NCBI RefSeq assembly: GCF_005503015.1
Contig: NZ_SCOL01000001.1
Coordinates: 310,001 to 374,000, forward strand
Direction of reading: 5' to 3'
Source: Bacillus sp. E(2018)
GTDB lineage: Bacteria > Bacillota > Bacilli > Bacillales > Fictibacillaceae
Length of the DNA stretch: 64,000 nucleotides
Position numbers and translations under genes: made by a program. Under the pieces are notes generated by a model. That model did not search any database. It was not told the DNA's origin and saw nothing but the letters and a program-made list of their open reading frames with translations. This document shows positions 58,232 through 64,000 of this stretch, piece after piece; within the stretch, counting starts at the first letter, position 1; every line of letters starts with the position of its first letter.

Positions 58232-58515
58232 TACAATTCCAAAATGAAAACTGATGACGAAGAAAAGTATCTTTACCCCACAAGGTTAGAGATGAGATAC
58301 CATGGCTGAAAGTATCTCTCCTTGATGATAAAGTGAAAGACACTTCATAGGTTTTAATTCGAACGGTTAAGTTTTGACCTCAGTAGAGTTACACGTGGGC
58401 AATCGTTACTTGCATAATGAGGAAGCTTTTTATAGCTTCGAAGCAGGGTGGCACCGCGGGAAATCCCGTCCCTTATGAAATGACTAATTTCATAAGGGAC
58501 GGGATTTTTTTATTT
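58232..58515 (+). promoter_or_regulatory. T-box leader of hisS-aspS with overlapping Asp/His specifier
   Basis: The T-box core GGGTGGCACCGCGG lies at 58447-58460; its UGGC (58450-58453) matches a tRNA with discriminator G, such as tRNA(Asp). In stem I the specifier region reads GAAA-GACAC-TTC, giving GAC (Asp) at 58339-58341 and CAC (His) at 58341-58343 in overlap. The terminator is a perfect 21-bp stem (58462-58482 with 58488-58508) plus T run. It controls hisS and, through it, aspS. Confidence 0.92.
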
Positions 58516-58585
58516 TTTATTAATGGCTTACCTCCTCTATAAGACTGTTGCTTTTAGTAATTTTGTTCATTCTCTTCACTGACAA

Positions 58586-58714
58586 TTTGATTGGAGTGAA
58601 GGGTGTGAGACTCCTGCGGGACAGGTGGGCAGGTGAGACACTTATACGTGAAACGTACGAATTTGGCTCACCGCCTGCCCCGCGGAAAGCGAGCACCTGA
58701 AACGGAAATCAAAC
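58586..58714 (+). repeat. intergenic repeat family A, copy R6
   Basis: A complete ~129-bp copy (TTTGATTGGAG to GGAAATCAAAC) between the T-box terminator and the hisS start codon, thus inside the transcribed leader. It is closest to R1 in its centre (CACTTATACGTG), but its inner stem is weaker. Confidence 0.9.
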
Positions 58715-58790
58715 ACTTTCAAAAGCAACAAAGATTTAGGGAGAAGACTTTAATTTTAACGAACATGTAAAAACGGGAGGATGAATGAAA

Positions 58791-60059
58791 ATGAGTATTA
58801 ATATTCCAAGGGGAACGAAAGATATACTCCCAGGAGAAGTAGAAAAATGGCAGCTGATCGAACAAAAAGCAAAAGAAGTATCAGCTCGATTCAATTATAA
58901 AGAGATTCGAACGCCGATTTTTGAGCACACTGATCTTTTCCAACGCGGTGTAGGCGATTCAACAGATATCGTTCAAAAAGAGATGTATACGTTCAATGAT
59001 CGAGGAGACCGCAGTCTAACTCTTAGACCAGAAGGGACAGCGCCTGTAACTCGATCTTATGTTGAAAATAAAATGTTTGGATTACCTGGACAGCCTGTAA
59101 AACTTTTTTACATCCAACCGATGTTTCGTTATGAAAGACCACAAGCTGGTCGATATCGTCAATTTGTACAGTTCGGTATTGAAGCGATGGGTTCAGCTGA
59201 TCCTGCCATTGATGCAGAAGTAATCTCGCTTGCGATGACAGTGTACAAAGAGCTTGGGTTAACAAAGCTCCGACTTGTGCTGAATACGCTAGGTGATGCT
59301 GAAAGCCGTAAATCTCATAAGGAAGCTTTGATCGCACACTTTGAACCTAGAATCGATGAGTTCTGTTCCGATTGCCAAAATCGATTATTGAAGAATCCTT
59401 TAAGAATTCTAGATTGTAAAAAAGACCGAGATCATGAACTAATGAAGAGCGCTCCATCGATCCTTGAACACTTAAACCAAGAATCAAAAACGTATTTTGA
59501 AGAAGTGAAAAACAGCTTGAATGCGATGAATATCGAGTATGTGATCGATCCTACACTCGTACGTGGACTTGATTATTATAACCACACTGCATTTGAGATC
59601 ATGAGTGAAGCTGAAGGTTTTGGTGCCATCACAACGCTTAGTGGAGGCGGCAGATACAATGGTCTTGTTGAAGATCTTGGAGGGCCAGCTACACCAAGCA
59701 TCGGATTTGCGATGAGCTTAGAACGTTTGTTATTAGCACTTGAAGCAGAAGGCATCACACTTGAAACAGAAGAAGAATTAGATTGTTACGTTGTAGCACT
59801 AGGTGATGAAGCGAAGCAAAAATCAGTAGCGATCTTAAGTCAGCTTCGTCAAGCAGGGATTAAGAGTGACAAAGATTACTTAGATAAAAAGATGAAAGCA
59901 CAATTTAAAGCAGCCGACCGATTAAAAGCGAAGTTTGTAGCTATTCTAGGTGAAGAAGAACTATCAAAAGGAATCATCAACGTGAAGAATATGGATTCCG
60001 GAGAACAGTCGGAAGTAGCGATCGAGAAGTTGAGCACATTTTTGAAGCAAGGTAAATAA
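58791..60059 (+). CDS. hisS: histidyl-tRNA synthetase
   Basis: HisS is the class II synthetase for tRNA(His). The protein is 422 residues from ATG 58791, which gives [16 protein letters not shown], matching the family start, ten bases after GGGAGG; ATG at 58785 is in frame but only four bases from that site. Motif 2 ([15 protein letters not shown]), the histidine motif LVRGLDYY and motif 3 (GGGRYNGL) are present, followed by the anticodon-binding domain. It forms an operon with aspS under the T-box. Confidence 0.97.
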   Translation: MSINIPRGTKDILPGEVEKWQLIEQKAKEVSARFNYKEIRTPIFEHTDLFQRGVGDSTDIVQKEMYTFNDRGDRSLTLRPEGTAPVTRSYVENKMFGLPGQPVKLFYIQPMFRYERPQAGRYRQFVQFGIEAMGSADPAIDAEVISLAMTVYKELGLTKLRLVLNTLGDAESRKSHKEALIAHFEPRIDEFCSDCQNRLLKNPLRILDCKKDRDHELMKSAPSILEHLNQESKTYFEEVKNSLNAMNIEYVIDPTLVRGLDYYNHTAFEIMSEAEGFGAITTLSGGGRYNGLVEDLGGPATPSIGFAMSLERLLLALEAEGITLETEEELDCYVVALGDEAKQKSVAILSQLRQAGIKSDKDYLDKKMKAQFKAADRLKAKFVAILGEEELSKGIINVKNMDSGEQSEVAIEKLSTFLKQGK

Positions 60060-60073
60060 GGAGGACACATCTC

Positions 60074-61852
60074 ATGGAATATCGCACACATCAATGCGGA
60101 AAGATTACAGAACAATATATCGGTGAAAAAGTAACAATAACAGGTTGGGTACAAAAAAGACGTGACTTAGGCGGATTGATCTTCATCGACCTTCGTGACC
60201 GTTCTGGTGTTGTACAAATCGTCTTTTCACCAGAAGTATCACCTGAAGCATTAGAAACTGCTGAAAAAGTAAGAAGTGAATATGTACTTACGATCACAGG
60301 AAACGTTCTTGAGCGTGACCCAAGCACGGTTAACCCAGCTATGAATACTGGTAAGATTGAAATCTCTGGAGAAGAAGTCAAGATTTTGAACAGTGCAAAA
60401 ACACCACCTTTTTCTATCAGCGAAGATATGGATATTACAGAAGATATTCGTCTGAAGTACCGCTATCTGGACCTTCGTCGTCCGATCATGCAGGAAACAT
60501 TGAAGATGAGACATGAAGTAACTCGCTATATCCGTAACTTCCTTGAGAACGATGAATTTATGGAGATGGAAACACCGATGCTTACGAAGAGCACACCTGA
60601 AGGAGCGCGTGACTATCTAGTACCGAGCCGTGTTCACCCAGGCGAATTCTATGCATTGCCGCAATCACCACAACTATTTAAACAGTTGCTAATGGTTTCA
60701 GGTTTTGAAAAATACTATCAGATTGTTCGTTGTTTCAGAGACGAAGATCTGCGTGCAGACCGTCAGCCTGAATTTACTCAAGTCGATATCGAAACTTCTT
60801 TCATGGGTCAAGAACCTCTTCTAGCAATGATGGAAGGGATGATGACAGGACTCGTGAAAAAAGTAAAAGGTGTAGAGATTCCAAAACCATTCCCAAGAAT
60901 GACATATAAAGAAGCAATGGATCGTTATGGTTCTGATAAACCGGATACGCGTTTCGGTCTTGAACTGATCAACGTTTCAGAGATCGTTAAGGATTCTGGA
61001 TTTAAAGTATTTGCAGCAGCAGTTGAAAACGGTGGTCAAGTTAAAGCGATCAACGTTAAAGGTAAAGCAGCAAATTATTCTAGAAAAGATATTGATGGTC
61101 TGACTGAATTCACTGCTCGATACGGAGCAAAAGGCCTTGCTTGGATGAAAGTTGAAGCAGAAGGATTAAAAGGACCTATTTCAAAGTTCTTTAATGAAGA
61201 AGATGCTGCTAACTTAACGAACACACTGCAAGCAGAAGAAGGCGATCTGTTGTTATTTGTAGCAGATAAGCCGTCTGTTGTAGCAGACAGCTTAGGAGCG
61301 TTAAGACAAAAGCTTGCAAAAGATTTAGATCTGATCGATCAATCTAAATACAATTTCTTGTGGGTCGTTGATTTCCCACTTGTTGAATACGATGAGGATG
61401 CAGGCCGTTTTGTGGCGCTTCACCATCCATTCACGATGCCGAAGACAGAAGATCTTCACTTAATGGATACCAATCCTGCTGAAGTAAGAGCACAAGCGTA
61501 CGACTTAGTTCTTAATGGTTATGAGCTGGGTGGAGGGTCTCAGCGTATCTACCAACGTGACGTTCAAGAGAAAATGTTTAAAACATTAGGATTCACTGAG
61601 GAAGCAGCGCGTGAAGAGTTTGGATTCCTTTTAGAGGCATTCGAATATGGAACACCTCCACATGGTGGAATTGCGTTAGGACTTGACCGTATGGTGATGT
61701 TACTTGCTGGAAGAAGTAACTTAAGAGACACGATTGCTTTCCCGAAAACAGCATCTGCATCTTGTTTATTGACGAATGCACCTTCTGCTGTAAATGAAAA
61801 GCAGCTTGATGAACTTCACTTATCTGTGAAAGTGAAGCAAGAAACCAAGTAA
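60074..61852 (+). CDS. aspS: aspartyl-tRNA synthetase
   Basis: AspS charges tRNA(Asp). The 592-residue bacterial-type enzyme has an N-terminal OB anticodon-binding domain (about 1-110), the class II core with motif 2 [16 protein letters not shown], a bacterial insertion (GAD) domain (about 285-420) and motif 3 [15 protein letters not shown]. It follows hisS by 14 bases behind AAGGAGG. Whether it is discriminating or also charges tRNA(Asn) cannot be decided here. Confidence 0.98.
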   Translation: MEYRTHQCGKITEQYIGEKVTITGWVQKRRDLGGLIFIDLRDRSGVVQIVFSPEVSPEALETAEKVRSEYVLTITGNVLERDPSTVNPAMNTGKIEISGEEVKILNSAKTPPFSISEDMDITEDIRLKYRYLDLRRPIMQETLKMRHEVTRYIRNFLENDEFMEMETPMLTKSTPEGARDYLVPSRVHPGEFYALPQSPQLFKQLLMVSGFEKYYQIVRCFRDEDLRADRQPEFTQVDIETSFMGQEPLLAMMEGMMTGLVKKVKGVEIPKPFPRMTYKEAMDRYGSDKPDTRFGLELINVSEIVKDSGFKVFAAAVENGGQVKAINVKGKAANYSRKDIDGLTEFTARYGAKGLAWMKVEAEGLKGPISKFFNEEDAANLTNTLQAEEGDLLLFVADKPSVVADSLGALRQKLAKDLDLIDQSKYNFLWVVDFPLVEYDEDAGRFVALHHPFTMPKTEDLHLMDTNPAEVRAQAYDLVLNGYELGGGSQRIYQRDVQEKMFKTLGFTEEAAREEFGFLLEAFEYGTPPHGGIALGLDRMVMLLAGRSNLRDTIAFPKTASASCLLTNAPSAVNEKQLDELHLSVKVKQETK

Positions 61853-61897
61853 GTGAATATTTAGAAAAATACGAATCGTTTTATAAAGAGACACATT

Positions 61898-61926
61898 TTG
61901 TCTTGTATTTGATTTATTCGTATGAT
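61898..61926 (+). promoter_or_regulatory. promoter of 6S RNA
   Basis: TTGTCT (61898-61903) and TATGAT (61921-61926) with a 17-base spacer end about nine bases before the predicted 5' region of the 6S RNA. Confidence 0.7.
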
Positions 61927-61934
61927 AGTATGAA

Positions 61935-62131
61935 TTTAAGCGATGGGTCCTATGGTGACCGTTAACAACCCGAAAGTTTTGAGCCAACATTAAGTATTAG
62001 GGAGTTTGTGTTTTCTCACAGCGTCCATGCCCTGAAAGCTAGGGGACGGACAAAATGCGAAACAGGGCACCCACCTGCGAGAGCAGGTTCAAAACTAAGG
62101 GGATACGGCATTTTTGGGGCTCATTTTTTTG
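61935..62131 (+). ncRNA. bsrA: 6S RNA (6S-1/BsrA type)
   Basis: 6S RNA binds SigmaA-RNA polymerase and mimics an open promoter. The ~190-base transcript lies between aspS and tcdA, where B. subtilis encodes 6S-1. The ends pair: ATGGGTCCTA (61943-61952) with TGGGGCTCAT (62115-62124), including G-U pairs, and are followed by a T run. The interior carries GAGCCAACATTAAGTATTAG and GGACAAAATGCGAA, which I recognise from 6S-1, around a central bubble. A 71-codon frame across it is incidental. Confidence 0.9.
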
Positions 62132-62241
62132 TGCAAAAAAAACCAAGTAAGCATATTGATTTTGTTTTCAAAAGTGGATATGCTGATAAAGATGCATTTT
62201 CTTTATTTTACGTGCACGTTTGAAAGGAGATTTCACTAAAT

Positions 62242-63009
62242 ATGCTTTATCAGTTCTCAAGAAATGAACTTGCTATTGGAAAAGATGGAATAGAGGTCTT
62301 AAAAAACTCAACTGTTGCTGTGCTTGGAATCGGGGGAGTGGGCTCCTTTTCAGCGGAAGCACTAGCTCGCTCAGGAGTTGGTCGTCTGATCCTTATCGAT
62401 AAAGATGATGTCGATATCACGAACGTGAATCGTCAAATACATGCACTTGTGAATACCGTTGGACAGCCAAAGGTAGATCTTATGAAAGAGCGAATCGCGC
62501 TTATTAATCCAGAGTGCGAAGTTATCGCTCTTAAGATGTTCTATACAGAAGAAACATATGAACAAATTTTTGAATATGGACTTGATTTTGTAGTAGATGC
62601 ATCTGATACGATTTCCTATAAGATTCACCTTATGAAGGAATGCTTGAATCGCAAAATACCAATTATCTCGAGCATGGGTGTGGCGAACAAATTGGACCCC
62701 ACACGTCTTCAAATCGTAGATATTTCTAAGACTAGCTATGATCCGATTGCTAAGGTCATTCGCCAGCGTCTAAGAAAAGAAGGAATCACAAAAGGAATTC
62801 CGGTCGTATTCTCAGATGAAAAGCCGATCCAAATTCGTGAAGAAATTCGAAAAGAGATCGTACCTGAGAACGCTCCTGGTATTCGAAAGGCGAAGTTGCC
62901 ACCGTCTTCAAACGCATTTGTACCTTCTGTTTCAGGACTCTACATGGCTGGTTACGTGATTAACAAAATCATTGAAGATAATAATATAAAGATTGAAAGA
63001 ATACGATAA
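62242..63009 (+). CDS. tcdA: tRNA threonylcarbamoyladenosine dehydratase
   Basis: TcdA (YrvM) is an E1/ThiF-like enzyme that uses ATP to cyclise t6A37 to ct6A in tRNA. The 255-residue protein has the nucleotide-binding GIGGVGS at 29-35, the DxDDVDITNVNRQ region, and the catalytic segment with MGVANKLDPT. AAAGGAGA precedes the ATG. It follows the 6S RNA as in B. subtilis, and a terminator follows. Confidence 0.95.
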   Translation: MLYQFSRNELAIGKDGIEVLKNSTVAVLGIGGVGSFSAEALARSGVGRLILIDKDDVDITNVNRQIHALVNTVGQPKVDLMKERIALINPECEVIALKMFYTEETYEQIFEYGLDFVVDASDTISYKIHLMKECLNRKIPIISSMGVANKLDPTRLQIVDISKTSYDPIAKVIRQRLRKEGITKGIPVVFSDEKPIQIREEIRKEIVPENAPGIRKAKLPPSSNAFVPSVSGLYMAGYVINKIIEDNNIKIERIR

Positions 63010-63020
63010 TTTGATAAAAA

Positions 63021-63056
63021 AAGGTGCTGACTGTTCTAAAGTTAGCACCTTTCTTT
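63021..63056 (+). terminator. terminator after tcdA
   Basis: A 12-bp stem (63021-63032 with 63040-63051) with one G-U pair, followed by a T-rich run. The next ~200 bases up to 63250 show no gene or clear signal. Confidence 0.88.
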
Positions 63057-63246
63057 CGTCTATACTAATAGCTGTTTGTGTGAGGACTTGTACTTATCAG
63101 TAGCACGGAGCGAAGAATTGTTTTTCTCAAAGTAACAATCCTCATTATTTCGGTGTAATCTCGATTAATTCCAAGGTGATTTGAAATATATCCGGGTATA
63201 ACCTAAATAATTCAGAAGATAAAATAATTTATTGCGTAAAACTGCA

Positions 63247-63285
63247 CAAAAAAGATGACTCGCAGGCTAACCCTATGAGTCATCT
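63247..63285 (-). terminator. terminator of the RsfA-family gene
   Basis: Read on the minus strand, AGATGACTC (63285-63277) pairs with GAGTCATCT (63261-63253), followed by TTTTTTG. It directly follows the stop of the gene at 63290. Confidence 0.85.
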
Positions 63286-63289
63286 AAAT

Positions 63290-64000
63290 TTACTTTGCTA
63301 GTTTTTCTAGATTTCCGTTCTTATCCATACGGAAGGTAACATTCGGATTTGTATCTTCATCTTGGAACAGTACCATTTTTCTTGCACGGTCCATGATTTG
63401 GATCAGCGCTTGGTAATCTTCCTGAACCGTTTGGTGCTCTTTCTCAAGAACAGCTAGCTGTTCTTTCATCACTTTGTTCTGCTGCATTAACTCGTTCATC
63501 TGAAGACGAAGTTCCATATTTTCTTGAACAAGCTTGCCGCTCGACATACCGTTACGCTTTAACCCATTAAGAAAATCTATGACTTCATCAAGTGAAAGAC
63601 TATGTTCATTATTAGCTTGTGGCTGACGATAGGCACTTTGTGATGAAGGTTGTTGTGATCCTTGTAAGCTCGTAACTTCTGGTGCTTCTGCTTCGGTTTG
63701 CTGAACATAACTCTGTTGTTCAGAAACTGCAGGTGTCGAAGCTACTGGAGCTGGTGCTGATGTGTTTCTTTCATACGAGAAAGGTGTTCTAAAGAACTCT
63801 TCTGGATGATAGGTTTCATCATCGTGCATCTGTGGAGTATTATTAAGAGTCTGTACAGGTTTAGCTGCAGGTTTTGTTTGTTGCTGCTGCTGTGACCTCG
63901 CTAGTGCACGCTGGCGTTCTTTTCTTTGCTTTTTAGCAATCTTTAATGCTTGTTCGTATTTTTTTCTCACGATTGCGTTCCATCTAAAACCAACTGCTGC
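63290..64000 (-). CDS. RsfA-family transcriptional regulator (5' end outside window)
   Basis: The C-terminal 236 residues of a Myb/SANT-type regulator of the RsfA family (prespore-specific regulators). The frame runs off the right edge: the first visible residues AAVGFRWNAIVRKKYEQALK are the end of the DNA-binding domain, continuous with KIAKKQRKERQRA. A Gln/Pro-rich linker follows, then a coiled coil (about residues 150-210 of the visible part) and a conserved tail QIMDRARKMVLF. The GTG inside this motif is not the real start. Confidence 0.85.
   Translation of the reverse strand, partial: AAVGFRWNAIVRKKYEQALKIAKKQRKERQRALARSQQQQQTKPAAKPVQTLNNTPQMHDDETYHPEEFFRTPFSYERNTSAPAPVASTPAVSEQQSYVQQTEAEAPEVTSLQGSQQPSSQSAYRQPQANNEHSLSLDEVIDFLNGLKRNGMSSGKLVQENMELRLQMNELMQQNKVMKEQLAVLEKEHQTVQEDYQALIQIMDRARKMVLFQDEDTNPNVTFRMDKNGNLEKLAK

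Noticed and set aside
62008..62223. 71-codon frame between aspS and tcdA
   Set aside because: It overlaps the 6S RNA, whose end pairing, promoter and position are convincing; the frame has no ribosome-binding site.
63057..63246. Stretch between tcdA and the RsfA-family gene
   Set aside because: No conserved frame, promoter or stable fold stood out; nothing to report.

Overview
The window is a chromosomal segment of an endospore-forming, low-to-moderate G+C Bacillota of the Bacillaceae. The evidence is gene content and order: lon-engB, the hem cluster, spoVID, valS, folC, spoIIB, maf, radC, mreBCD, minCD, spoIVFAB, rplU-prp-rpmA, spo0B-obgE, pheB, niaR/nifS against nadBCA, safA, ruvAB-queA-tgt-yajC, spoVB, secD/secF, recJ-apt-relA-dtd, hisS-aspS, 6S RNA and tcdA. 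This matches the Bacillus subtilis backbone with local differences. A Fictibacillus-like relative is my impression only. Both window edges cut a gene: lon at the left and an RsfA-family regulator at the right.

Region by region: 1-1056 holds the lon 3' end and engB. 2065-8267 is the complete C5 heme pathway from glutamyl-tRNA to uroporphyrinogen III (hemA, X, C, D, B, L). 8414-12002 is a sporulation cluster: spoVID behind a SigmaE-type promoter, then two coat kinase-fold genes that both appear catalytically dead. 12425-16729 is T-box-controlled valS followed by folC. 16829-19660 is a membrane GAF-GGDEF protein and spoIIB. 20356-25716 is maf, radC, and the shape and division genes mreBCD-minCD. 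26413-27988 is spoIVFAB. 28018-32559 is an RNase E/G, the L21/L27 ribosomal protein operon with its Prp protease, spo0B and obgE. 32679-38407 is pheB and the divergent NAD genes. 38544-41770 is safA, a kinase-like gene and a YhcN/CoxA-type lipoprotein. 41970-46407 covers RuvAB, queuosine synthesis and yajC. 46433-49608 holds membrane proteins, spoVB and comN. 49785-57964 is secD, secF, recJ, apt, relA and dtd. 58028-63009 is a 57-aa small gene, T-box hisS-aspS, 6S RNA and tcdA.

Most of the window is conserved housekeeping and sporulation DNA, and I see no phage, insertion sequence, CRISPR array or defence island. The unexplained structure is mostly intergenic. A family of ~128-bp repeats (GTTGATT...AATCAAC ends) has six full or interrupted copies plus one deletion derivative. 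It shows two-sided base changes in its central hairpin, and one copy is split by a different hairpin-rich repeat. Other points of interest are an Asp/His overlapping specifier (GACAC) in the hisS-aspS T-box, hairpins whose 3' arm is also the ribosome-binding site of the next gene (recJ and the 57-aa gene), coat-kinase genes directly behind both LysM coat morphogenetic genes, an RNase E/G without the zinc-link cysteines, and separate secD and secF genes where B. subtilis has one fused gene.

All functional assignments come from reading translations and motifs against family knowledge; no search was run.
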